Made by a program: the position numbers and the translations under genes
Notes under the pieces: generated by a model
The model's input: the letters and a program-made list of their open reading frames with translations, nothing else
The model's database searches: none
What the model was told of the DNA's origin: nothing
Part shown: positions 52,985-61,827 of the stretch, piece after piece
Layout of the letters: every line of letters begins with the position of its first letter
Numbering within the stretch: the first letter of the stretch is position 1
DNA from: DATKCT01 sp035513055
Lineage (GTDB): Bacteria > Verrucomicrobiota > Verrucomicrobiia > Verrucomicrobiales > DEV007
Assembly: GCA_035513055.1 (NCBI GenBank)
Contig: DATKCT010000036.1
Location: 1-64,000, forward strand
Direction of reading: 5' to 3'
DNA: 64,000 nt

Positions 52985-53907
52985 CGCGCCTTTTTTCCCA
53001 GCGGGACACAGACCCGCAGAGGCTGCGCGTCCAAGACGATCTCGAGAGGAGTCTCTCCGCGCCATTCGCCGTCCAACTCGTAAGGCACGGGTTTGGCTGC
53101 GGAAACCGACAACTTGCGAGTCTGCAGGTAAAACGCCTCCTCTTTCGGAAGTTCCCGCCGCCGGGCGATCCATTCCAATACGCGAAGCAAGCCTGCGTAA
53201 TCCTGATTCCGGAACACCAAGACGTCGAGCAATCCGTCGCCGTTGGCGGCCCTGGGAAAGAAGGCCACGCTTCCGCCAAAGAATTTCCCGTTTCCGAACA
53301 ACACCGCGGCGCCCTCGAACTCCCGCCCGCCGGCAACCCGTACTCTCAACGGCTCTGGACTCTTCTGCATCAGCTCGATGCCTTTGAGCACATAACTCAA
53401 CGGGCCGATCCAGCGTTTCCAGCGCCGGCTGGTTTGGCGCACCACCGCGGCATCCAGCCCTACTCCTCCCATCTGCACGAAACATTCGGCGCCGGCCACG
53501 AAACAATCGACCGCGCGCAAACGGCGAGCTTTGATGATGCTCCAGGCTTCCGCCGGACGTCGCAGCGGCAGCCGGAGTTCCCTTGCGAACACATTCATCG
53601 TGCCGAAAGGCAACACGCCCAAAGCCGCTCCCCCACCCGCGCGGCGAATGCCGTTGGCCACCTCGTTCACGGTGCCGTCGCCTCCCGCCGCCACCACAGT
53701 GGCGCATCCGCCGCCCACAGCCTCCGCAGCTAGCCGGATTCCATCGCCTGTTCCTTCTGTCCAAGCCACCCGGACGCGCCCCGTCAACGCGCTTTCCATC
53801 CGCCTGAGCCGCAAAGCCACCCGGCCGCCCTGGGCCGCTGGATTGGCCACGATGACGATCTCGCCCTCTAAAGAGTTGGGTCCTTTCATCTCCAGCGAAG
53901 GCCGCAT
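52981..53907 (-). CDS. Diacylglycerol kinase-family lipid kinase
   Basis: About 308 residues from ATG 53907 (an alternative ATG at 53889 shortens it by six). The catalytic core: VANPAAQGGRVA, VVAAGGDGTVNEVANG (GGDGT) and LGVLPFGTMNVFAREL (the GTxN loop), then NGKFFGGSVAFFPRAANGDG and a C-terminal YELDGEWRGETPLEI. It would phosphorylate diacylglycerol, sphingosine-type or related lipids at the membrane. Stop codons of this and the haloperoxidase gene overlap (CTAA). Confidence 0.88.
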   Translation of the reverse strand: MRPSLEMKGPNSLEGEIVIVANPAAQGGRVALRLRRMESALTGRVRVAWTEGTGDGIRLAAEAVGGGCATVVAAGGDGTVNEVANGIRRAGGGAALGVLPFGTMNVFARELRLPLRRPAEAWSIIKARRLRAVDCFVAGAECFVQMGGVGLDAAVVRQTSRRWKRWIGPLSYVLKGIELMQKSPEPLRVRVAGGREFEGAAVLFGNGKFFGGSVAFFPRAANGDGLLDVLVFRNQDYAGLLRVLEWIARRRELPKEEAFYLQTRKLSVSAAKPVPYELDGEWRGETPLEIVLDAQPLRVCVPLGKKAR

Positions 53908-54010
53908 GGCAACAGTTCCTCGACTCCTGTCCAGCTTCCAGCCCGCGCGAGCCGGGAAGCTGTATCCAGATCCCGCCCACCGCAATTCCTGTATAACCGG
54001 CGCTCAATAC

Positions 54011-54028
54011 CAAGCCGCGTTTCTCATA
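54011..54028 (+). repeat. Dispersed motif copy
   Basis: CAAGCCGCGTTTCTCATACC, upstream of the lipid kinase start and before the small-gene pair at 54131. It matches the consensus GCCCGCATTTCTCATRCC at most positions. Confidence 0.5.
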
Positions 54029-54130
54029 CCGTTTCTGCTGTCTTGCGCTGCCGCCCGGAAATGTCTCCATAAAGCCGCTTGAGCCGGCCGTCTGTGTGCC
54101 CGATCCTCCTCCCTCGTCCGTTTTCCGATC

Positions 54131-54331
54131 ATGAGCCCCTCCGAATCCGCCAACCGTTACGGAGTCAAACTCAACAACGGCAAACTCCTCTGGATTCTCG
54201 CCGATTCCGTGCGCGTGGAGAACGGCGCCATCCTTTTCCTCCGAAACGCGGAGATCATCGCCGGATTCAATCTCGCCCAAGTCAATCACTTCGGAATCCC
54301 ACAAGCCTTCTCCAACGAAGAATCGCCATGA
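54131..54331 (+). CDS. Small hypothetical protein, 66 residues
   Basis: Starts SPSESANRYGVKLNNGKLLW and continues LADSVRVENGAILFLRNAEI, a beta-strand pattern of a small SH3- or Sm-like barrel. No motif gives a function. The next gene starts inside its stop (ATGA at 54328), so the pair is coupled. Confidence 0.55.
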   Translation: MSPSESANRYGVKLNNGKLLWILADSVRVENGAILFLRNAEIIAGFNLAQVNHFGIPQAFSNEESP

Positions 54332-54687
54332 ACTCCTCCGTCTCTCTCCGCAGCAGCCAGCTCAAATTGGTCCGGATAGGGCCCGGCAAGTTTCGCCTGG
54401 AAGGCGAAGCGCTCTTGAGTACCAACCCCATTCCAGCCTCCGCCCAGCGGGGTTTCGAGGCCAAACTCTACGGAGAAATCGCCGGCGACGAAAAAGGCCC
54501 CACGCGCTTCGACCTCCTCGCTCTGGGTGAACATTGGGGAGAGGGACCCTTCACCAGGGGCGCCCGGCCCGGCCGACAGCCCTTCGCAGTAGCCTTCGCC
54601 CTCGGCGATCCCGGCTCGGCCGGCTACGCCGCTCCGCCCCAGGGCATCCGCTTTGAGGACGGCTATTACCAAGCCGACCGCCATTGA
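54328..54687 (+). CDS. Small hypothetical protein, 119 residues
   Basis: From ATG 54328 (the frame is open to 54079). A beta-rich sequence, LRSSQLKLVRIGPGKFRLEG, then FEAKLYGEIAGDEKGPTRFD. No signal peptide or metal motif. Coupled with the 66-residue gene upstream. An inverted copy of the dispersed motif overlaps the stop codon. Confidence 0.55.
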   Translation: MNSSVSLRSSQLKLVRIGPGKFRLEGEALLSTNPIPASAQRGFEAKLYGEIAGDEKGPTRFDLLALGEHWGEGPFTRGARPGRQPFAVAFALGDPGSAGYAAPPQGIRFEDGYYQADRH

Positions 54688-54697
54688 GAAATGCCGG
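54681..54697 (-). repeat. Dispersed motif copy, inverted, at a stop codon
   Basis: On the minus strand it reads CCGGCATTTCTCAATGG. The TGA of the preceding gene lies within it. Confidence 0.5.
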
Positions 54698-54807
54698 CTG
54701 CCGGCCAAAAAAACGTGGGATCGCGCGGGGCCCGTCGTAATCCATTTGGACGGCTTACGCCCCACGCGCTTCGCGGTCCTTCAACAATCCAACTTTCGAC
54801 TACTCCC

Positions 54808-55845
54808 GTGAACCCGTCATTTTTCAACTCCCCTCTGCGCATCCTGGCCGTCGCCGGCTCCACGATCATGCTGGCTTCCGCTCAAACCCAGGACGATCCC
54901 TTCGCCGCGGCAGCGGCCCCTCAGCCGAAACTCACCTCCTTCGCACTTGCTTCCAATCCACTCCGCGAGGCAGTCAAACTTCTGCAAACGCAGCTCGCCA
55001 AAGAGAGAATGGATCCGATCAACGTCGTTTTCGATGCCGACGCCGAAGAAGTCCTTGTCCCCGATCTCCGCTTCGGAGCCGTCACCGGCCACGACGCCCT
55101 GAAGCTCCTCGCCGCCGCCGCCGGCTGCGAAGCGCAGCCGATCCGGAGCGACGAATCCGGACCTTCCAGCCGCATCATCGGTTACAAGCTGATCCACTCC
55201 CGGCCGCATGCAGTGAATGTAACGGGTCTTGGCGCAGACCAGTATGGCGTAGGTCCGCCTAACTTTGCCTCCGAACCAGGCGACGGCTCTCGCAGCGGGA
55301 AAGCGCCGGGAATCCGGCCCACCGGCAACCCCTCCGCCGATGACGATGCTGTCGCGTCCCAGCTAGAAAGCGGCTACCAGAATGCCGTTGCCTTCCTCGG
55401 AGGAACGCGGCGCCCGATCCACCCCGCTTCCCATGTCCGCGTCTACGCCCTCGGGACCATCGTCCCAACTGGCGCCGAGATCGGCGAGATCGAGGGCCTC
55501 GTCCAAAGCGTCCTCGAGACCAGCGCAATTTCTAAAGACGAAGTTCGCCTCATGGTTCACGAGAAATCCAACGTGCTCGTCGTCCGCGCCCCCGACGAAG
55601 CCCAACAACTCGTCGGTCAAGTCTTGCAATCGCTGGCCAAGAATTCCGCCCATACTCAGGAAACCCGGTCAAAGAACCTCGCCTACAATCTGGAGAATCT
55701 GGAGCATGAACTCTCTGCCCGGGCCGCACAGAATGAAATTCTCGAACAACGTCTCGCGGCCCATGCCGAAGAGACCGCTCAACTCCGCCAGGAACTGACC
55801 AGACTCCAGACCGAACTCGCCGCCGAAAGACAGAAACAGAAGTGA
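54808..55845 (+). CDS. Exported STN-like/coiled-coil protein
   Basis: About 345 residues from GTG 54808. A signal peptide (LRILAVAGSTIMLASAQ) leads to a domain with REAVKLLQTQLAKERMDPIN and GHDALKLLAAAAGCEA, the pattern of secretin/TonB short N-terminal (STN) or related domains that hold NVxxLxFRDA-type strands. A second similar part covers KDEVRLMVHEKSNVLVVRAP. The C-terminal 70 residues are a coiled coil (LEHELSARAAQNEILEQRLA). The sigma-factor gene overlaps its stop (GTGA), so it belongs to a signalling or envelope operon. Confidence 0.65.
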   Translation: MNPSFFNSPLRILAVAGSTIMLASAQTQDDPFAAAAAPQPKLTSFALASNPLREAVKLLQTQLAKERMDPINVVFDADAEEVLVPDLRFGAVTGHDALKLLAAAAGCEAQPIRSDESGPSSRIIGYKLIHSRPHAVNVTGLGADQYGVGPPNFASEPGDGSRSGKAPGIRPTGNPSADDDAVASQLESGYQNAVAFLGGTRRPIHPASHVRVYALGTIVPTGAEIGEIEGLVQSVLETSAISKDEVRLMVHEKSNVLVVRAPDEAQQLVGQVLQSLAKNSAHTQETRSKNLAYNLENLEHELSARAAQNEILEQRLAAHAEETAQLRQELTRLQTELAAERQKQK

Positions 55846-56525
55846 CTTCCGCCCAGTCCATCGCCGTGGCCACCCCTCAGGAGGGCCTCAGCCCGGACCT
55901 GCCCGGAGCCCATCCGGAGACTGACGCTTCCAATGCCGTTGCACTCTCCAACGCGGCAAACCTTAGCGCCGCCCTGCGCCGCGGAGAGGAAGAGGCCTTC
56001 CAGCGTTTGCACCAGGACTGGAACGGCCGTCTCTACCGCTATTGTTATGCCTTGGCCCGCGGCGACGCCGCCTTCGCAGCCGAAATCGCCCAGGCCACTT
56101 ACCTCCGGGTATTCCGTCACATACGCGTTGTCCCCACTCACGAAGCCCTCTGGAACTGGCTCGCCCAGGCCGCACGTTGCGCCTGCGCCGACCTCCATCG
56201 CGGGCGCTCCCGCTATGGGCGAGCCTTGACCCGGTTCGCGGAGACCTTCCGTCATTGGCCGGGCGCCGAAGAAGAGCCGTCCCCATCGCCTTGCGATCCG
56301 GAAACCCATCTCCTCCACGCCTTGGATGCCGCCCTCGAACAGTTGGACGAGCCAGAGCGTAAGCTGCTCGAAGCCCGCTACGTCCGGCGCCAGTCCCTCT
56401 CCAAAATCGCCTCGGAACAGGACTCCACTTCTCGCGCCATCGAAGGCCGCCTCCGCCGGCTCCGCCGCAAGCTGCGCAACCGCCTGAGCAGCGCCCTTCC
56501 GAACTGCCGCGAACACCGCCAATGA
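55842..56525 (+). CDS. ECF-type RNA polymerase sigma factor
   Basis: 227 residues from GTG 55842, coupled to the gene upstream. Sigma region 2 lies at about 45-115 (RRGEEEAFQRLHQDWNGRLY, then EIAQATYLRVFRH), and region 4 at about 165-220 (LEQLDEPERKLLEARYVRRQ, SLSKIASEQDSTSRAIEGRL). The segments match ECF sigma factors of the Planctomycetota/Verrucomicrobiota type with the D-x-x-Q-x-x-F pattern weakly kept. The 144-residue membrane protein that follows is the probable anti-sigma. Targets unknown; the next-door STN protein is a candidate sensor. Confidence 0.85.
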   Translation: MTSAQSIAVATPQEGLSPDLPGAHPETDASNAVALSNAANLSAALRRGEEEAFQRLHQDWNGRLYRYCYALARGDAAFAAEIAQATYLRVFRHIRVVPTHEALWNWLAQAARCACADLHRGRSRYGRALTRFAETFRHWPGAEEEPSPSPCDPETHLLHALDAALEQLDEPERKLLEARYVRRQSLSKIASEQDSTSRAIEGRLRRLRRKLRNRLSSALPNCREHRQ

Positions 56526-56956
56526 ATCCCGAACCCGATCTCGATTCCACGTTGCTTGATGAGCTGGTTTCCGATGCCGCCCAGCGGCATGCTCCTCCTT
56601 TGACCACGGTTCTGGCGCAATTGCGCGATGAGAAACGCAGGCGCCTGCGCTGCCGGCGTTTCCAAGCCGCCGCCGCCTTGTTGTTCATCGCAGCAGTGTT
56701 CGCCGCCCTTTGGACTCAGAGAACCGCTTTCCTCTCGCCACACGCTCTGGCCGGCAGAGAGTTGCCGCCAGCCTCGAGTCCTCCCATGGAAAGACCGGCG
56801 CCAGCCGGTCGCGGGTCCTTCGAACGGATCGACGATCCGGCCATGCTGCGGGAACTCAGCGATCAGCCCGCGGCACTGGCCACCTTTCCCGACGGAAGCC
56901 AACAGCTCATTCTGCTGGTGTCCTTGCCCCCGAGGGAATCCGCGAGCGCGGACTAA
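56522..56956 (+). CDS. Single-pass membrane protein, candidate anti-sigma factor
   Basis: 144 residues. An N-terminal cytosolic region (about 55 residues, PDLDSTLLDELVSDAAQRHA), one helix (AAAALLFIAAVFAALW, residues about 60-78) and a periplasmic tail. The N-terminus lacks the HxxxCxxC zinc motif of ZAS anti-sigma factors. The start overlaps the sigma-factor stop by four bases. Anti-sigma function is inferred from position and topology. Confidence 0.65.
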   Translation: MNPEPDLDSTLLDELVSDAAQRHAPPLTTVLAQLRDEKRRRLRCRRFQAAAALLFIAAVFAALWTQRTAFLSPHALAGRELPPASSPPMERPAPAGRGSFERIDDPAMLRELSDQPAALATFPDGSQQLILLVSLPPRESASAD

Positions 56957-57007
56957 CCCAAATTGGTCATCTTGAGTCGCAAGTGATAGGCTTTTGACCA
57001 ATTTGGG
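56957..57007. repeat. Perfect 13-base inverted repeat after the sigma operon
   Basis: CCCAAATTGGTCA (56957-56969) and TGACCAATTTGGG (56995-57007) with a 25-base loop, starting directly at the stop codon. There is no T-run after it, so this is not a simple terminator. It may be a protein-binding or recombination site, or a stem protecting the mRNA end. The remaining bases to 57232 hold no gene. Confidence 0.7.
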
Positions 57008-57232
57008 CTAACGCGCTTTGGCGCCTGTGAGGGAATCTAACCGGTTGTCGCACGCCCCTCTCGCAAGAAAACGGCCGGACCCGGCTCCCCCGGTTGCTCA
57101 GCGCGCTAAGAATAGCGGATTGGCGTCGGTCCAAGTTTCTCCCACCGTTGGGGTCGCGCTCCCGCCCAAGGCGGCGGCTGAGGACAGCTTGGCCTACGAC
57201 CGCCGCAGGCCCGCGTGTCCCCCCGCAACACT

Positions 57233-58636
57233 CTATCCCACCAGCTCCCGCAACACCCTGCCCGATACGTCGGTCAGACGGTGATCCCGGCCCGCGTGCC
57301 GGAACGTCAGCCGTTCGTGGTCTAATCCCAAACAGTGCAGGATCGTCGCGTGAAGGTCGTGCACACTCACCGGATTCTCCGCCGCGCTGAACCCGAATTC
57401 ATCCGTTGCTCCGTAACTCTGACCCCCCCGGATTCCGCCTCCCGCCAGCCACACGGAGAACCCGTAGTGATTGTGATCTCTCCCTAACTTGGACTTCCCG
57501 CCGTTGTCCAACTCCACCGTGGGCGTCCGGCCAAATTCTCCTCCCCAAAGGATCAAGGTGTCATCAAACATTCCCCGCTGTTTCAGATCGGTCATCAGAG
57601 CGGCGATCGGTTGATCGACCTCCCGCGCGTGGGCGCCCAGGTTGCCCTCGATGTTCTCGTGGTGATCCCAGGGTTGTCCGGCCCCGTGCCACAACTGCAC
57701 AAAGCGCACTCCCCGTTCCAAGAGCCTCCGTGCGATCAAGGTCTGCCGGCCATGCACATGCGACCCGTAGAGTTCGCGAACTTCCAAGGGCTCCTGATCC
57801 AGGTCGAAGGCGTCGCCCGCTTCTATTTGCATCCGGAAAGCCAATTCGAAAGACTCGATCCGCGCCTCGACCAAGGCGTTGCGTTCGCGACGCTCCAGGT
57901 GCATCCGGTTAAGCCGTTGCAGCAAATCCAGTTGCCGCCTCTGATCGCTCGCCGCGGCGTGCGGACTCCGGATATTTTCGATCAATTGAGACACCTCCCG
58001 GTGTTGGGAATCGACGTAAGTGCCTTGATAGACTCCCGGCAAGAAACCGGCCTGCCAATTCTCCGCCTCCTTGATCGGATAGCCGCCCGGACACAACGCC
58101 ACAAAGCCGGGCAGGTTCCGGTTCTCGGACCCCAATCCATACCACACCCAAGAACCCAGACTCGGCCGCGCCTGGACTGAATTGCCGCAGTTCATCAGCA
58201 TCAGACTCGGCTCATGATTCGGCACCTGGGCATACATCGAGCGGATGACGGCTATGTCGTCAGCGTGCCCGGCCGTGCGCCCAAAGGCGTCGCTGATCTC
58301 CAGCCCGCTCTGCCCATAACGGCGAAAGGCAAAGGGAGAAGGAAACGCCGCGCCGGTTTTACGTTCCGTGCGCAGGTATTCGCCCGGAAGCGTCTGCCCC
58401 GCATAACGGCTCAAAGCCGGTTTGGGATCAAACGTGTCCACGTGCGAGGGCCCGCCGTTCAGGAAGAAGTGGACGACCCGTTTGGCGCGCGGCGCAAAAT
58501 GGCGGCCCTCCGAAACGCCGTCCGCTGCGGAACACACGCCGGCCAACCCCAGCGCCCCGAAACCGAGTCCCGATCGCGTGAGAAAATCTCTCCGGCTGAT
58601 CCGCTCTCTGCCCACGTGGCGCCTGTCTGTCTGCAT
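57233..58636 (-). CDS. DUF1501 protein, Tat-exported
   Basis: About 467 residues from ATG 58636 (also an ATG at 58651). ISRRDFLTRSGLGFGALGLA is a textbook twin-arginine signal. The DUF1501 (alkaline-phosphatase-superfamily-like) core shows VVHFFLNGGPSHVDTFDPKP near residue 65, HEPSLMLMNCG, and RGMFDDTLILWGGEFGRTP, then RDHNHYGFSVWLAGGG. Its gene sits directly downstream of the DUF1549/DUF1553 gene, three bases apart, as is usual in Planctomycetota and Verrucomicrobiota. Function unknown; sulfatase-related polysaccharide use has been proposed for the pair. Confidence 0.93.
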   Translation of the reverse strand: MQTDRRHVGRERISRRDFLTRSGLGFGALGLAGVCSAADGVSEGRHFAPRAKRVVHFFLNGGPSHVDTFDPKPALSRYAGQTLPGEYLRTERKTGAAFPSPFAFRRYGQSGLEISDAFGRTAGHADDIAVIRSMYAQVPNHEPSLMLMNCGNSVQARPSLGSWVWYGLGSENRNLPGFVALCPGGYPIKEAENWQAGFLPGVYQGTYVDSQHREVSQLIENIRSPHAAASDQRRQLDLLQRLNRMHLERRERNALVEARIESFELAFRMQIEAGDAFDLDQEPLEVRELYGSHVHGRQTLIARRLLERGVRFVQLWHGAGQPWDHHENIEGNLGAHAREVDQPIAALMTDLKQRGMFDDTLILWGGEFGRTPTVELDNGGKSKLGRDHNHYGFSVWLAGGGIRGGQSYGATDEFGFSAAENPVSVHDLHATILHCLGLDHERLTFRHAGRDHRLTDVSGRVLRELVG

Positions 58637-58653
58637 GCGTTTCTCCTCCAAGC

Positions 58654-61602
58654 CTAATCCAAGAATACAAACTCGTTCGACAACAGCAACACCTGGGCAA
58701 GCTGCGCCCTCGCCCCCAACCGGGACCGGGCCGTCCCGGCTCCGAAGTCCTCCCGCGCCTTCCAGCGCCTCTCCGATTCCAACATCGTCACCACCGGACT
58801 CCAGCTAAACTCATCGCTGTTGAGAATCTCACCGCAATCCGTCACGAAATCCAGCGTGTCCCCGGCCCGGAGGACCACTCCCACAGCCTCGAGCGGGGCT
58901 TCCGAACGGTGGACGGCGGCCGAAGCCAACAAACCCTCGCGGCTGGATACCACAAAGGCCCGGACTCCGTCCCCGGGCTCACCCTCGCCCCGCACAACTC
59001 CTCGAACCTCGACCACCCCGTCTTCGGGCGCGATCCAGCGACGAATCACCGCATGATCCCGGTCGTTGCCCGGGTGCCCGCCCGCCGCGGTCAAGCGAGC
59101 CCAACCCCAGGCGGGATCGGGCCACTCCGGTCCTCCCTGCCAGGATTCGCCATTGAAATAAGGGAGCGCTTCGAACCCGCTCACCCGGTCTTCGTCCTCA
59201 TCGTAGCGCCCCACGCCGTAGACCCACGGATCCGGCGCTTCCTCCGTTCCCTCCTCCGGCGCGGCCGCGAGGAAGTCCCGGGCGGCATCCTCCTCCTCTG
59301 GCGTGGGCGCCCGCTGCAATACGCGCCCGTAGAGCGCTCGCACCCAATCGCGCGTTTCCCGGTCTTCGGTCTGGACCACGCCGGAAGCGCCCAACACCGC
59401 GGCCCGGTCCGCCGTAAAGCGGTGATTGAGAAGAAACAGGGCCTGCTGAGGCGCCGTCGTCTCGAAACGCCGGGCCACGTGTTCGTCCGGGTTGGCGAAA
59501 TCAAACGTTCGGAACACGCCCGGTAAAAACTGACGATCCACCAACCCGTAGACCGAGCGCCGCCGGTTCTCCGGACCAAACACTTCCTCAGGCCTGCCCC
59601 CTAACTTGAATTCCAGCTCCCCAGTGACGAACAGCAGGGAGTCCCGTAATTCCTCGAATCCCAACCGGCGAACGGGATGCCTCCCTAACCAACGATTTCC
59701 GGGATCCTTCTCTTCCGCCGCAGGATTCCCCGCCGAAGCCTGCCGGTAGAGGGCGCTCCGGAGTATGGAGCGGTGCAAGGCCTTCAAATCCCACCCGTCC
59801 TCGATCAGCTTCCGGGCCAACCAGTCTAACAAATCCGGATGACTCGGAGGCGCCGAGCGCAAGCCGAAATCACTCGCTGTCCGGACCAGTCCCACGCCGA
59901 AATGCCGCTGCCAGACCCGGTTCACGATGACGCGGGCCGTCAGCGGATTCTCCGGGTCCACGATTGCCTCCGCCATCTCGCGCCGTTCCTTCCCCGCCGT
60001 AAACGGCTTCGCTCGAACGTCGGAAAGAAAGGCGGGAAAACTCCGCGGCGTAGCTGGACCCAAACGTGAAGGATCGCCCCGCTCGAAGATTCGGGGATCC
60101 GGCTCGACCTCTCCACTGGCGACGATCACGGCGTGGGGAGCCGCGCCCTCATCTTGAATCAACCAGCGATCCAGCTCGCCCTGGAGCTTCCACAATTCCT
60201 CACAGATCGCCGTCGGAAAAAACAGCTCGTTGTTCACGATGCCGGTGTCGGGCACGGTCGCGGGGGAATGCGGATCGAAAAGAAAACCGCGCAGCCCGGC
60301 AGCCGCCTCTCCCCCGGCTTCGGGCCCAGCCGCTTCCGCTTCGGCGAAGAGGCGGCCGTAGATCTCCGCTGCTTCCCGGCGTGAACGCGGCGGCGTTGCG
60401 AAAGCCTGCGCCACCCCCGGGTTGAGCCGGTCGCCCTTTTCCTCCAACAACGCGGCAAGCGCTGTTTCAGCCCGGCCGGCAAATCCCTCCTCCTCCAGTC
60501 CCGCCAACGCATGCCATGGCGCGAACAGGGGATCGAAATGCACAGCGCTTCGTTCCAGGTAGTCCCGCCAACGCCGCACTGAGGCTGGAATCAAATCGTT
60601 CTCCGTCAGAATCTGATCAAATCCCTCTTCCGGATACTGCTCCAAAGCGAACTGCGCATCGAGATAATCGGCGACGCGAGCCCGCAGCCGCGCTGCCGCC
60701 TCTTCCCTCCGCGCCCGCATGGTCTCCGCCAACTTCTGAGACCGCTCCCGGTATTCGATCGAAGCATCCGTGAGGCGCTCATCCGGCGCTGCCCCCAGAC
60801 GCACAAGCCGGTCGCGGTCTTGGTGAAAGACTCCGTAAAGCGCGTAGTAATCTCGCTGCGTCACCGGATCGTATTTGTGATCGTGACAGCGTGCGCATTG
60901 GACCGTCAATGCCATCGTCCCCCGCGTGACCACGTCGATCCTGTCATCAATGATATCGTGGGTCACGCCGATAAAACGCCGGCCCAAAGTCAAGAATCCC
61001 ATGGCCGCGAGATCCGGCGAATCTGGAGGCGCCGTCTGATCCGCAGCGATCTGAAGCAGCAAAAACCGGTCGAAAGGCATTCCTTCATTCAAGGCCCGGA
61101 TGACCCAGTCCCGATAGACCCAGGCATGGATAAAGAAACGCTCTTCCCGGGCATAGACATAGCCCTTGGAATCGGCGTAGCGAGCCACGTCCAGCCAATG
61201 CCGGCCCCACGCTTCCCCATAACGAGGGCTGGCCAGATAGCGGTCGATCCACCGTTCCAAGGCCGCCGGCCCCTCGCGCTCCCAATCCGCCGAAAAGGCC
61301 TCGATGTCCTCCGCTTCGGGGGGCAGTCCATGCAAACCGTATCGGATCCGCCGCAAAAGTGTTCGCGCATCGGCCGGTGGAGCGGGTTTCAGTTCCGCCT
61401 CCTCGAGTTTCTCGAGGATGAACAGATCGATCTCCGTCTCAGCCCAGTCCGCCGATTCGCTGTTCCAGGGCGGGACCACCTCCTTCATGGGCTGAAACGC
61501 CCAATGATCGGCGGGCTCCGGCCGGGCCGCCAAACCCGGCGAACCAGTCATCAGCGTCGCCGTCAGCGCCAGCCAAAAAACCAAGGTGCTGCTCACGCGC
61601 AT
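58654..61602 (-). CDS. DUF1549/DUF1553 protein with haem-binding CxxCH
   Basis: About 982 residues from ATG 61602 (the frame extends to 61734). A signal peptide (residues 1-25) is followed immediately by DHWAFQPMKEVVPPWN, so the N-terminal PSCyt1 cytochrome domain often present is missing. DUF1549 covers about 40-260 with ARYADSKGYVYAREERFFIH and the haem site CARCHDHKYDP near residue 235. DUF1553 covers about 540-800 with RVIVNRVWQRHFGVGLVRT and DFANPDEHVARRFETTAPQ. A C-terminal extra region contains a galactose-binding-like part (ENLP-free, FNGESWQGGPEWP). It forms the usual pair with the DUF1501 gene. Confidence 0.93.
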   Translation of the reverse strand: MRVSSTLVFWLALTATLMTGSPGLAARPEPADHWAFQPMKEVVPPWNSESADWAETEIDLFILEKLEEAELKPAPPADARTLLRRIRYGLHGLPPEAEDIEAFSADWEREGPAALERWIDRYLASPRYGEAWGRHWLDVARYADSKGYVYAREERFFIHAWVYRDWVIRALNEGMPFDRFLLLQIAADQTAPPDSPDLAAMGFLTLGRRFIGVTHDIIDDRIDVVTRGTMALTVQCARCHDHKYDPVTQRDYYALYGVFHQDRDRLVRLGAAPDERLTDASIEYRERSQKLAETMRARREEAAARLRARVADYLDAQFALEQYPEEGFDQILTENDLIPASVRRWRDYLERSAVHFDPLFAPWHALAGLEEEGFAGRAETALAALLEEKGDRLNPGVAQAFATPPRSRREAAEIYGRLFAEAEAAGPEAGGEAAAGLRGFLFDPHSPATVPDTGIVNNELFFPTAICEELWKLQGELDRWLIQDEGAAPHAVIVASGEVEPDPRIFERGDPSRLGPATPRSFPAFLSDVRAKPFTAGKERREMAEAIVDPENPLTARVIVNRVWQRHFGVGLVRTASDFGLRSAPPSHPDLLDWLARKLIEDGWDLKALHRSILRSALYRQASAGNPAAEEKDPGNRWLGRHPVRRLGFEELRDSLLFVTGELEFKLGGRPEEVFGPENRRRSVYGLVDRQFLPGVFRTFDFANPDEHVARRFETTAPQQALFLLNHRFTADRAAVLGASGVVQTEDRETRDWVRALYGRVLQRAPTPEEEDAARDFLAAAPEEGTEEAPDPWVYGVGRYDEDEDRVSGFEALPYFNGESWQGGPEWPDPAWGWARLTAAGGHPGNDRDHAVIRRWIAPEDGVVEVRGVVRGEGEPGDGVRAFVVSSREGLLASAAVHRSEAPLEAVGVVLRAGDTLDFVTDCGEILNSDEFSWSPVVTMLESERRWKAREDFGAGTARSRLGARAQLAQVLLLSNEFVFLD

Positions 61603-61827
61603 GAGTAAGTGCACATTACCGCTCTGGATTCGCCTCCCGTCAACGGTCGAGCGCATACGTTCCGCTCTGCGGAGGGGCCACTTCCTGTCCCGCCTGTCGG
61701 TGGGTCGCCCTGCCCGGGCAAGCCCGCGGACCAAGCCGCCCTCACCAACACGGAACGGATCCTCATTGCCGCCCGGCCGGTTGCCCTGCTACACTGCCCC
61801 GGTCTCAACCCTGCTCCCACGACCGAA

